From Bacillota bacterium (GTDB lineage: Bacteria; Bacillota; Clostridia; Christensenellales; CAG-138), in contig JAEWMV010000039.1 of assembly GCA_023393045.1 (NCBI GenBank), forward strand, positions 1 through 22,262: DNA of 22,262 nt. The letters run 5' to 3'. Below, one piece after another: positions 7,035-13,812 of this stretch (position 1 is the stretch's first letter; each line of letters opens with the position of its first letter). Both the position numbers and the translations under genes were made by a program. The notes beneath the pieces were generated by a model, which worked only from the letters and a program-made list of their open reading frames with translations, was not told the DNA's origin and did no database searches.

Positions 7035-7919
7035 ATGAAAAAGCTTTGGAATTTCCTCAAAAACCGCACGGTCATACAGACGCTCTTCGCGCTTGTTACC
7101 AACTCGCGCCTTTCAAACTTCTTCACGGGCACTATTTACACGGGGGAATTGAAAAGCGTGTGCGTGCCGGGGCTCAACTGCTATTCCTGCCCGGGGGCGA
7201 CGGGCGCGTGCCCCATCGGCGCGCTCCAGGCGGAACTGGGCGGCTGGAAGCACGGCTTCGCCTTTTATACGGCAGGCTTATTGATTTTCTTCGGCGCGCT
7301 TTTCGGCAGGCTTATCTGTGGCTTCCTGTGTCCGTTCGGCTGGGTGCAGGATCTATTGAACCGCGTGCGCACGAAGAAGCTCCACGTCCCCAAGCGGGCG
7401 GACAGGGCGCTTCGTTCTGTCAAATACGGCATACTCGTGCTGTTCGTGATACTCCTGCCCATCTTCCTTGTGAACGAATACGGCATCAGCACCCCGTGGT
7501 TTTGCAAGCTCATCTGCCCCGCGGGCACGCTGCAGGGCGGCGTTCCCCTGGTGCTCGCAAACGCGTCGCTGCGCGAGGCCGTGGGCGGCCTCTTCACATG
7601 GAAGGTAGCGCTGATGGTGGGCATCCTCACGCTTTCGCTCTTCCTCTCGCGTCCGTTTTGCAAGTACCTCTGCCCGCTGGGCGCGATTTACGCGCTTTTC
7701 AACAAGGTCAGCTTTTACCGCATGGGCGTGGACGCGCACAAATGCACCGACTGCGGCGCGTGCGCGAAGAAGTGCCCCATGAACATAGACCCGCCGCGCG
7801 ATATTGACGGGGCGGAGTGCATCCGCTGCAACGAATGCAAGCATGTTTGCCCGCACGGGGCGATATCCTCGGGATTCTGCGCCGGAAAAAGGCTGAAGGA
7901 GGAAAAAGATTATGCTTAA
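7035..7919 (+). CDS. NapH/YccM-like membrane 4Fe-4S protein
   Basis: This 294-residue polyferredoxin probably carries electrons between a cytoplasmic iron-sulfur donor and a partner on the outer face of the membrane. The N-terminal half holds the family motifs PGLNCYSCPG and ACPIGALQ (about residues 50-66), then ICGFLCPFGWVQ, CKLICPAGTLQ and CKYLCPLGAIY, interleaved with about five membrane segments. The C-terminus carries two classical 4Fe-4S sites: Cys237, 240, 243 and 247, and Cys262, 265, 268 and 272. Genes of this kind usually neighbour an FMN-binding or thioredoxin-like protein; here the neighbours are the CXXC peptide upstream and an amidase that overlaps its end by 8 nt. The electron acceptor is therefore unknown. 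Confidence 0.9.
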   Translation: MKKLWNFLKNRTVIQTLFALVTNSRLSNFFTGTIYTGELKSVCVPGLNCYSCPGATGACPIGALQAELGGWKHGFAFYTAGLLIFFGALFGRLICGFLCPFGWVQDLLNRVRTKKLHVPKRADRALRSVKYGILVLFVILLPIFLVNEYGISTPWFCKLICPAGTLQGGVPLVLANASLREAVGGLFTWKVALMVGILTLSLFLSRPFCKYLCPLGAIYALFNKVSFYRMGVDAHKCTDCGACAKKCPMNIDPPRDIDGAECIRCNECKHVCPHGAISSGFCAGKRLKEEKDYA

Positions 7920-8787
7920 AATCCCCGCGACAAAAAAGGTGGACAGGCTCTTTGGCGGGAACGAACCCGCGCTTCGCTGCAAGAACGGCGATACGGTGGC
8001 GTTTGAAACCAACGATTGTTACGACGGCGCGGTGTCCCGCGCGGGTGTGCGCGCGTACGACGCGCGCATGGCGAATCCCGCCACGGGCCCGCTTTATGTG
8101 GAGGGCGCCATGCCGGGCGACGCGCTCAAGGTGGAAATCCTTTCTATAAAAACAAACGATTGGGGCGCCATGGGCACGTATTTCGGCAACGGCGCGTTCG
8201 CAAAATACCCCGGGGAATATCAAATGCGCGTGTTCGAATTTAAGGATAATACGATTGAGCTTGCGGGGCATACGCTCGCGCTCGAGCCCATGATCGGCGT
8301 CATCGGCGTTGCGCCCGCGGGGGAGGGTATCCCCACGGTGACCCCCGGCTCCCACGGCGGCAACATGGATTGCTCGCGCATCGTCGAGGGCGCGACGCTC
8401 TATTTCCCCGTCGCCTGCGAGGGCGGCTTGCTCGCCATGGGCGATCTGCACGCGCTCATGGGGGACGGCGAGGTGTTCGGTTACGGACTTGAGGTCACGG
8501 GCGAGGTGACGGTGCGCGTGTCCGTCGTCAAAAAACTCGCGCTCGCGCAGCCCCTTCTTTTCGAGGGCGGCAAAGCCATGGCCATCGCCTCCGCCGAAAC
8601 GCTCGACGGGGCAACCGACTTTGCCATACAGGCGCTCTACGAGCTGCTCGTCGCGCACGGCATGGACAGGGTCGAGGCAGGGCTTCTCATGTCCCTCAAG
8701 TGCGACGTGACCGTCTGCCAGATCGTCGACCCCCTTCTCACCGTGCGCGCGGCGGTGCCGGAGGAGTTTTTGGTAATTGACAATTAA
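7912..8787 (+). CDS. Acetamidase/formamidase family protein
   Basis: This 291-residue enzyme belongs to the FmdA/AmdA acetamidase/formamidase family, which hydrolyses short amides to ammonia and the carboxylate. Family features visible are the N-terminal RCKNGDTVAFETNDC, the segment TGPLYVEGAMPGDALKVEI, the glycine-rich PGSHGGNMDC and ACEGGLLAMGDLHALMGDGEV, all in the usual order. The start has AAGGAGG with proper spacing inside the end of the polyferredoxin gene (8-nt overlap), so both are translated from one message. The last residues (VIDN) are encoded by an AATTGACAATT repeat that crosses the stop codon. The substrate is unknown; the link to the redox genes may be only operonic. Confidence 0.88.
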   Translation: MLKIPATKKVDRLFGGNEPALRCKNGDTVAFETNDCYDGAVSRAGVRAYDARMANPATGPLYVEGAMPGDALKVEILSIKTNDWGAMGTYFGNGAFAKYPGEYQMRVFEFKDNTIELAGHTLALEPMIGVIGVAPAGEGIPTVTPGSHGGNMDCSRIVEGATLYFPVACEGGLLAMGDLHALMGDGEVFGYGLEVTGEVTVRVSVVKKLALAQPLLFEGGKAMAIASAETLDGATDFAIQALYELLVAHGMDRVEAGLLMSLKCDVTVCQIVDPLLTVRAAVPEEFLVIDN

Positions 8788-8806
8788 AAATTGATAATTG
8801 ACAATC
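8775..8806. repeat. AATTGACAATT-type repeat across the amidase stop codon
   Basis: AATTGACAATT at 8775-8785 is followed by A-rich sequence and by AATTGATAATTGACAAT at 8789-8805. The unit supplies the last codons and stop of the amidase gene. The same 11-mer and its inverse occur at 16373-16383 and 16422-16432 around the end of glgA. Confidence 0.65.
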
Positions 8807-8810
8807 AGAG

Positions 8811-8835
8811 AACGCCCGCACAAGCGGGCGTTTTT
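8811..8835 (+). terminator. Terminator after the amidase gene
   Basis: A 9-bp perfect stem (AACGCCCGC at 8811-8819, GCGGGCGTT at 8824-8832) with an ACAA loop leads into TTTTT. It lies 23 nt after the amidase stop. Confidence 0.9.
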
Positions 8836-8841
8836 CATACA

Positions 8842-8855
8842 GTAGCTATTCACTG
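8842..8855. repeat. GTAGCTATTCACTG repeat
   Basis: The 14-mer is the reverse complement of CAGTGAATAGCTAC, whose parts occur, partly duplicated, at 17961-17981 just after glpK. It sits between two converging terminators. Confidence 0.5.
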
Positions 8856-8857
8856 AC

Positions 8858-8882
8858 AAAAAGGAGGAGCGATTGCCCCTCC
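8858..8882 (-). terminator. Terminator after the DUF1540 gene (reverse strand)
   Basis: Read on the reverse strand, GGAGGGGC and GCTCCTCC form an 8-bp stem with one G-U pair around the loop AATC, followed by TTTTT. It lies 18 nt after the DUF1540 stop codon and faces the amidase terminator, so the two converging units are insulated. Confidence 0.82.
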
Positions 8883-8900
8883 CTTTCGAGCCGCGTTAGT

Positions 8901-9077
8901 TTAGCTGTGAGATTTGTAGCTTGCACATAGACTTTCGTCACCCGGCTCACCATTGTGGCAACCCGGCATTGGCTCTACTTCAATCCTCGCCAGAGAACAA
9001 TGGTCCTCCTCGCTGTGATAGCGACAACTGGATACACGGCAGCCAATGGTCTGGGTTCCTGCTTTCGTACCGGACAT
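8901..9077 (-). CDS. DUF1540 cysteine-rich small protein
   Basis: This is a 58-residue protein on the reverse strand. The cysteine pattern Cys13, Cys18, Cys27, Cys40 and Cys51, in the setting IGCRVSSCRYH ... HCSLARIEV ... LCASYKSH, matches the DUF1540 domain, usually four spaced cysteines and a closing C-x-S-F/Y. The function of the family is unknown; metal binding is a reasonable inference from the cysteines. It is a real gene by signal: AAGGAGG at 9085-9091 precedes the ATG at ideal distance, and a strong terminator follows. It starts 64 nt downstream of lplA on the same strand and may share its transcript. The plus-strand and other minus-strand readings of this stretch are shadows. Confidence 0.82.
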   Translation of the reverse strand: MSGTKAGTQTIGCRVSSCRYHSEEDHCSLARIEVEPMPGCHNGEPGDESLCASYKSHS

Positions 9078-9141
9078 ATCGCATCCTCCTTTTCATTGAC
9101 TGAGCTTAGTTTGCCCATGCCGGAGTTTGCTATGCGGCGCG

Positions 9142-10119
9142 TCAGAACGATTTGCTGGAAAGCCATTCTCCAATATCAGCCGAAAGTTCCATATTCTGGG
9201 CCTCAATTTTTTTTACGGCCTGCGCGAGGGCATTGCCCTCCAGTTTTGCTCCCTCAAGCGCCGGGGCCACGTGCGCGATGAACGCCTCGTCCATCGCGTC
9301 GGAATAGACGGCGGCGCGGCGCACAAAGCCCTGCTCCACCTCAAGCTGCACCTCCACGCAGCCCCAGGGGAAGCGCGTTTCAAGCGAAATGTCAAATTGC
9401 GGGGTCGCGCCCATGCGCCACTCCCACGAAGCGTGGCGCCGGTAGAGCCTTTCGATGTCCGCTTCACCCAGCGAGGATACCGCAAGCGTTTCATACGCGC
9501 CGTATTCGGTTTCAAACGCCTTCACCACGGCGCTTCGCACGCTGTTTATGTCGATGTGCGCGCCGTAAACGCTGAGGTTCGTCACGCGCGCGCGCACGCT
9601 TTCCACGCCTTTTGCGCGCAGCTTTTCCTGCGAGGGCGCGAGGTAGCGGGCCAGCATTTCCATGTCCGCGCTCACAAGCAGCGTTCCGTGCTGCAGCGCC
9701 GAGGTTTTTGAAAAGCGGAACGCGTTGCCGGAAAATTTCGCCCCGTCGGCGGTCGCAATGTCGTTTCTTCCCGTAAACGCCGCGTCCACGCCCAGGCTTC
9801 GCACCGCCGCGAGTATCACGGAGGTCTGCCGCGCGAGGTCGTATGTTTCGCGTCTGCAGGCGAAGGTGAAATTGAGGTTCCCCAAATCATGGAAAACCGC
9901 GCCGCCTCCCGTCGTGCGCCGCGCAAGCCTGCCGCCTTCCTCTTCAAGAAGGGCGGTGCGGCATTCCTTCCACGCGTTCTGGTTGCGGCCAATCACCACC
10001 GTGTGCGCGTTCTGCCAGAGGTAGAGCGTCATGCCCTCGCCCGGTGCGTCGAACATCAGTTCTTCCGCGGAAAGGTTGCGCCACGGGTCGAAGGAATCTC
10101 CAAAGTATAATCTGTTCAT
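9142..10119 (-). CDS. lplA: Lipoate--protein ligase A
   Basis: This cytoplasmic ligase activates lipoate with ATP and attaches it to lysines of lipoyl domains (2-oxoacid dehydrogenase E2, glycine-cleavage GcvH). The protein has 325 residues with the catalytic domain first and an accessory C-terminal domain, as in full-length bacterial LplA. Signature motifs are RRTTGGGAVFHD at residues 67-78, followed by GNLNFTF, and the lipoate-binding lysine Lys128 in GAKFSGNAF, then QHGTLL. No lipoyl-dependent enzyme is in the window, so it probably scavenges lipoate for targets encoded elsewhere. It has no Shine-Dalgarno; a -10 box ends 6 nt before the ATG, suggesting a leaderless message. It is divergent from the gene at 10255. 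Confidence 0.92.
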   Translation of the reverse strand: MNRLYFGDSFDPWRNLSAEELMFDAPGEGMTLYLWQNAHTVVIGRNQNAWKECRTALLEEEGGRLARRTTGGGAVFHDLGNLNFTFACRRETYDLARQTSVILAAVRSLGVDAAFTGRNDIATADGAKFSGNAFRFSKTSALQHGTLLVSADMEMLARYLAPSQEKLRAKGVESVRARVTNLSVYGAHIDINSVRSAVVKAFETEYGAYETLAVSSLGEADIERLYRRHASWEWRMGATPQFDISLETRFPWGCVEVQLEVEQGFVRRAAVYSDAMDEAFIAHVAPALEGAKLEGNALAQAVKKIEAQNMELSADIGEWLSSKSF

Positions 10120-10125
10120 GCGCCT

Positions 10126-10154
10126 ATCTTAGCATGGGCGCGCCCTGCGCGCAA
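10126..10154 (-). promoter_or_regulatory. Extended -10 promoter for lplA
   Basis: On the reverse strand ATGC-TAAGAT places an extended -10 box at 10126-10131, with a weak -35 TTGCGC at 10149-10154 and a 17-nt spacer. Only 6 nt remain before the lplA ATG. The layout copies that of the promoter at 6851-6880. Confidence 0.5.
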
Positions 10155-10172
10155 TATGGCGGATACGCGCGC

Positions 10173-10200
10173 TTGACAAAGCCGTCAACTTGCGTATAAT
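10173..10200 (+). promoter_or_regulatory. Consensus sigma-A promoter of the 108-aa gene
   Basis: TTGACA at 10173-10178 and TATAAT at 10195-10200, both perfect, are separated by 16 nt. This is the best promoter in the window. Transcription would start near 10207, giving a leader of about 48 nt with a proper Shine-Dalgarno. Confidence 0.9.
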
Positions 10201-10209
10201 ATCAGCATA

Positions 10210-10221
10210 CTTGTATACATG
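10210..10221. promoter_or_regulatory. Operator-like palindrome CTTGTATACATG
   Basis: A 12-bp near-palindrome (core TGTATACA perfect, one mismatch from CTTGTATACAAG) covers about +4 to +15 of the transcript from the preceding promoter. The shape resembles operators of GntR-type repressors. Binding by such a protein is inference; no regulator gene is in the window. Confidence 0.45.
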
Positions 10222-10254
10222 GATACAAAAATACAAAGAAAGGAAAAACAGACG

Positions 10255-10581
10255 ATGAACAGGCTTGTATTTGACGGCGACCCCCGGCCGCCCCGCGTGA
10301 AACCCGCGGCGCTTGTTGTAAATGGTACGGCGGGCATCCACGCGGACGGTCTGCTCAAAGACGAAGCGTCCGTGGACGCGCACAGCGGCGCGGCGGGCAT
10401 CGCATATTGGATAAACGCGCATATGGGGCTTTCGCTCGACAAAAAATCACCCGTCGTCGTCCGCGTGAAGGCGGCGGTGGACGCGCTCTATATGACGGGG
10501 CGCACCACCGTGATGAGCGATGGGGAGCTCGCGCGCTTTACAAAGGCCGCGCTCACGGCCCTGGAGGCCGAAAAGGGCTGA
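10255..10581 (+). CDS. Stand-alone C-terminal part of a homocitrate/isopropylmalate synthase-like protein
   Basis: This 108-residue protein contains, in order, GTAGIHADGLLKDE (about residues 24-37) and SGAAGIAYWINAHMGL (about 45-60), then VDALYMTGRTTVMSDGEL. From memory of the family, these correspond to the end of the DRE-TIM barrel and the following helical segments of LeuA/homocitrate-synthase-type enzymes. The barrel itself, with the catalytic DRE motif and the HxH metal ligands, is missing, so it cannot be a complete synthase. The ATG at 10255 has AAAGGAAA upstream, and the consensus promoter shows active expression is intended. It may be an allosteric or structural domain that became independent, or a decayed remnant that kept its promoter. 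The in-frame ATG at 10219 lies upstream of the Shine-Dalgarno and is less likely. Confidence 0.6.
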   Translation: MNRLVFDGDPRPPRVKPAALVVNGTAGIHADGLLKDEASVDAHSGAAGIAYWINAHMGLSLDKKSPVVVRVKAAVDALYMTGRTTVMSDGELARFTKAALTALEAEKG

Positions 10582-10685
10582 GGGCAAGCGCCGTGCGCTG
10601 TCCGCGCTTTACTCAAATTTTCCTACCAATTCATCATGGCTTGAGGTAAAATAAGATATGGGCACAATGCGCCCGGGAGGGCAAT

Positions 10686-12545
10686 ATGAAACCATATCTT
10701 GACGACAACGAGCTATATCTTTTTAACACGGGCAAAAACGCCTATGCTTACCGCGCCCTTGGCTGCCATCGCGTTAAAATGCGCGAGGGTTACGATGCGT
10801 TCCGTTTCGCCGTGTGGGCACCGGACGCAAGAGCGGTGAGCGTTGTGGGCAGCTTCAACGAGTGGAATCCCCGCGCCGATATCATGAAGCCCTGCGGCAC
10901 TACAGGCGTATGGCAGGCGCACATCGGCATCGCCCATCACGGGGATCTTTATAAATACGCCATTTTCACAAAAAAAGGGGAGCTTATTTACAAGGCCGAT
11001 CCCTTTGCGTTTTATTCCCAACACCGGCCGGATACCGCGTCCGTCGTCTGGGACGCGCCCGCATTTGAGTGGACGGACGACGCGCATATGAAAAGGCGCG
11101 CGCGGCCGGACAGGCCCGCGCAGGACGCGCCCATGAGCGTGTACGAGGTGCACTTGGGCTCGTGGAAGGCGGGGCTTGATTATGAGCAGCTCGCCACGAA
11201 GCTTGTGGATTATGTCGCGGACATGGGCTATACCCATGTGGAGTTCATGCCCGTTTGCGAGTATCCGCTTGACGACAGCTGGGGCTATCAGGCCACGGGG
11301 TATTATTCCGTCACCTCGCGTTACGGCACGCCGGAACAGTTCAAGGCGCTCGTCAACGCCTGCCATCGCGCGGGCATCGGCGTCATTGTGGACTGGGTTG
11401 CGGCGCACTTTGCCAGGGACGCGCACGGTCTCATGCGCTTTGACGGCAGCGCCCTTTACGAGCATCCGGATTCCCGGCGCGCGGAACAGCCCCAGTGGGG
11501 CACGCTGCTTTTTGATCTCGAGCGCAGCGAGGTGAAAAGCTTCCTCATCTCCAACGCCGTGTATTTGCTAAAGGAGTTCCATATAGACGCGCTTCGCGTG
11601 GATGCGGTGAGCTGCATGCTCTACCTCGACTACGGCAAGCGCGAGGGGGAATGGCTGCCCAACCGCTTCGGCGGCAACGAGAACCTCGCCGCCGTCGATT
11701 TTTTCCGCGAGCTTGCGCACGCCGTCGGGCGGGAGTGCCCCGGCGCGCTTTTGATCGCGGAGGAGAGCACCGCTTTTCCGCTCGTCACCGCCCCGCCGGA
11801 GGACGGCGGCCTCGGCTTCAACTTCAAGTGGAACATGGGCTGGATGAACGACACGCTCTCCTACTGCAAGATGGACAGCTTCTTTCGCAAGTTCAACCAC
11901 GACAAGCTCACCTTCTCCATGTGCTATGCTTTTTCGGAAAACTATATTCTGCCCTTCTCGCACGACGAGGTGGTGCATATGAAAAATTCGCTCATAGGGC
12001 GCTTCCCCGGCACATATGATGAGATGTTTGCGCAACTTCGCCTGCTCTATATGTACCAGTACGCGCACCCGGGCAAGAAGCTGCTCTTTATGGGGGGCGA
12101 ATTCGGCCAGTTTTCGGAATGGAACTTCCGCCGCTCGCTCGACTGGATGCTGCTCGACTATCCGCAGCACGCGGCCCTGCGCGAATTTGTAAAGGCATTA
12201 AACCTCTTTTATAAAAAAGAGACCGCTCTTTTTGAGCGGGACGACGGATGGGACGGCTTCTCCTGGCGCAGCGTGGACGATTCCGTGCACAGCGTGTTGG
12301 CCTTTTCCCGCATGGACGCCGCGGGCGGCGAGCTTTTGTGCCTCTTTAACTTCACGCCCGTGCCGCACGGCGCGTATCCCATCAGGCTTCCTTATATGGC
12401 GAAGCTTCGCCGCGCCATGTCCAGCGTGGAGGGGGAGGAAAAGCCCGTGTCCGTACAGCAGGATTCTCCCTTTGGCTGCACCGCGCGCGTCGATCTGGAC
12501 GCGTACGAGGCCGCCTGGTATTACGTGGAAAAAATCAACCCTTGA
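10686..12545 (+). CDS. glgB: 1,4-alpha-glucan branching enzyme GlgB
   Basis: This cytoplasmic GH13 enzyme forms alpha-1,6 branches in glycogen by moving segments of alpha-1,4 chains. The 619-residue length is normal. The N-terminal carbohydrate-binding module (CBM48) shows FRFAVWAPDARAVSVVGSFNEWNP at about 38-61. The catalytic barrel has SVYEVHLGSW, the nucleophile Asp306 in DALRVDAV, the acid/base glutamate at 359 or 360 in LIAEEST, and His426-Asp427 in FSHDEVVH. GGGAGG precedes the ATG. It begins the glg operon; glgC follows after 25 nt. The upstream gap of 104 nt has only ambiguous promoter boxes (TTGAGG at 10641, CACAAT at 10663; or TAAAAT at 10647), so it may also be read from the promoter of the 108-aa gene. 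Confidence 0.95.
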   Translation: MKPYLDDNELYLFNTGKNAYAYRALGCHRVKMREGYDAFRFAVWAPDARAVSVVGSFNEWNPRADIMKPCGTTGVWQAHIGIAHHGDLYKYAIFTKKGELIYKADPFAFYSQHRPDTASVVWDAPAFEWTDDAHMKRRARPDRPAQDAPMSVYEVHLGSWKAGLDYEQLATKLVDYVADMGYTHVEFMPVCEYPLDDSWGYQATGYYSVTSRYGTPEQFKALVNACHRAGIGVIVDWVAAHFARDAHGLMRFDGSALYEHPDSRRAEQPQWGTLLFDLERSEVKSFLISNAVYLLKEFHIDALRVDAVSCMLYLDYGKREGEWLPNRFGGNENLAAVDFFRELAHAVGRECPGALLIAEESTAFPLVTAPPEDGGLGFNFKWNMGWMNDTLSYCKMDSFFRKFNHDKLTFSMCYAFSENYILPFSHDEVVHMKNSLIGRFPGTYDEMFAQLRLLYMYQYAHPGKKLLFMGGEFGQFSEWNFRRSLDWMLLDYPQHAALREFVKALNLFYKKETALFERDDGWDGFSWRSVDDSVHSVLAFSRMDAAGGELLCLFNFTPVPHGAYPIRLPYMAKLRRAMSSVEGEEKPVSVQQDSPFGCTARVDLDAYEAAWYYVEKINP

Positions 12546-12570
12546 CCCTAAAAAGCAAGGAGGTTCACCG

Positions 12571-13812
12571 ATGATAAAAAAAAGAATGATCGCCATGCTG
12601 CTCGCCGGCGGTCAGGGTTCCAGGCTGGGCGTGCTCACAAACCGCACCGCCAAGCCCGCCGTGCCCTTTGGCGGGAAGTACAGGATCATCGACTTCCCGC
12701 TTTCCAACTGCGTCAATTCGGATATCGACACCGTGGGCGTGCTCACGCAGTACGAGCCGCTCGAACTCAACGGGTATATTGGCAACGGCAGCGCGTGGGA
12801 TCTCGATCGCAACACGGGCGGCGTATATGTGCTTCCGCCCTATGTCAAGGGCAGCCAGGGCGAATGGTACTCGGGCACGGCCAACGCCATCTTTCAGAAC
12901 CTCGCCTTCATCGAGCGCTATTCGCCCGAATATGTGCTCGTGCTCTCGGGAGACCATATTTATAAGATGGACTACGCCGCGCTGCTTCGCTACCATGTCG
13001 AAAAGCAGGCGGATGCGACCATCGCCGTGCTGGAAGTGCCCATGGAGGAGGCGCACCGCTTCGGCATCATGGAAACGGATGAGGAGGATCTCATCACCAA
13101 ATTCGTCGAAAAGCCCAGGGAGCCCAAGAGCAACAAAGCCTCCATGGGTATCTACATATTCAACACGGACGTGCTGCGCGAGTATCTCTTTGCGGACAAT
13201 GCGGATGAGACCTCCACGCACGATTTCGGCAAGGACGTCATCCCAAAGCTCCTGCATGCGGGCAGGCGGCTTGCGGCCTACGCTTTTCGGGGATACTGGA
13301 AGGATGTGGGCACGGTCAAGAGCCTGTGGGAGGCCAACATGGACCTCATCGGGGATAAGGCGCGCCTCGATCTCAACGACCGGGAATGGCGCATTTACAG
13401 CCGCAGCCCCGTCATGCCCGCGCACTACATCGGACCGGATGCGTCGGCCAAAAACTCCCTCGTGTGCGAGGGATGCGAAATCGACGGTTCCGTGGAGGAC
13501 AGCGTTCTGTTCACGGGTGTGCGCGTGGGCGCGGGCGCGGTGATTCGGGATTCCGTCATCATGCCGGGCGCGCGCATCGGCGCGAACGCCACGGTCAAAA
13601 AGGCCATACTCGGGGAGGACGCCCTGGTGGGCGCGGGCGCCGTCGTGGGGGACGCGTCCTGCGCCGGGGAGTATACCTACGACACTTCGCTCACGGGCGA
13701 CATCACGCTCATCGCGAGCTCCACGAGCATCGCGCCCTTTACGCGCGTGCCCGCGGGCATGATCGTCAACAACGATTACACAGGCGGGGAGGACGTTGAA
13801 AATGACGGATAA
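12571..13812 (+). CDS. glgC: Glucose-1-phosphate adenylyltransferase GlgC
   Basis: This enzyme makes ADP-glucose from glucose-1-phosphate and ATP, the committed step of glycogen synthesis. It has 413 residues. The nucleotidyltransferase domain opens with LLAGGQGSRLGVLTNRTAKPAVPFGGKYRIIDFPLSN (residues 9-45 region), then GTANAIFQN and LSGDHIYKMDY. The C-terminal part is a left-handed beta-helix with repeated hexapeptide turns (SLVCEGCEI, VEDSVLFTGV, AVIRDSVIMPGA). The start at 12571 has a perfect AAGGAGGT at 12557-12564; the frame is open upstream only inside glgB. The gene overlaps glgD by 11 nt, consistent with the GlgC-GlgD heterotetramer known in Firmicutes. Confidence 0.96.
   Translation: MIKKRMIAMLLAGGQGSRLGVLTNRTAKPAVPFGGKYRIIDFPLSNCVNSDIDTVGVLTQYEPLELNGYIGNGSAWDLDRNTGGVYVLPPYVKGSQGEWYSGTANAIFQNLAFIERYSPEYVLVLSGDHIYKMDYAALLRYHVEKQADATIAVLEVPMEEAHRFGIMETDEEDLITKFVEKPREPKSNKASMGIYIFNTDVLREYLFADNADETSTHDFGKDVIPKLLHAGRRLAAYAFRGYWKDVGTVKSLWEANMDLIGDKARLDLNDREWRIYSRSPVMPAHYIGPDASAKNSLVCEGCEIDGSVEDSVLFTGVRVGAGAVIRDSVIMPGARIGANATVKKAILGEDALVGAGAVVGDASCAGEYTYDTSLTGDITLIASSTSIAPFTRVPAGMIVNNDYTGGEDVENDG

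Noticed and set aside
7708..8859. Reverse-strand open frame of 383 codons opposite the polyferredoxin and amidase
   Set aside because: It is antisense to two conserved genes and passes through a terminator and repeats; its start region is repeat sequence.
8921..9103. Forward open frame of 60 codons in the DUF1540 region
   Set aside because: It is opposite the DUF1540 gene, which has the better Shine-Dalgarno, cysteine pattern and terminator on the reverse strand.
8975..9166. Reverse-strand open frame of 63 codons overlapping the end of lplA
   Set aside because: It is the wrong frame of the DUF1540 gene; its start lies within lplA without a ribosome binding site.
10588..10610. AGCGC/GCGCT hairpin after the 108-aa gene as a terminator
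   Set aside because: The stem is only 5 bp and the T-run is short and offset, so read-through into glgB is as likely.
10641..10668. glgB promoter (TTGAGG and CACAAT, or TAAAAT / TAAGAT)
   Set aside because: Several weak, mutually exclusive box pairs exist and none stands out, so no promoter is called; it is mentioned only in the glgB entry.
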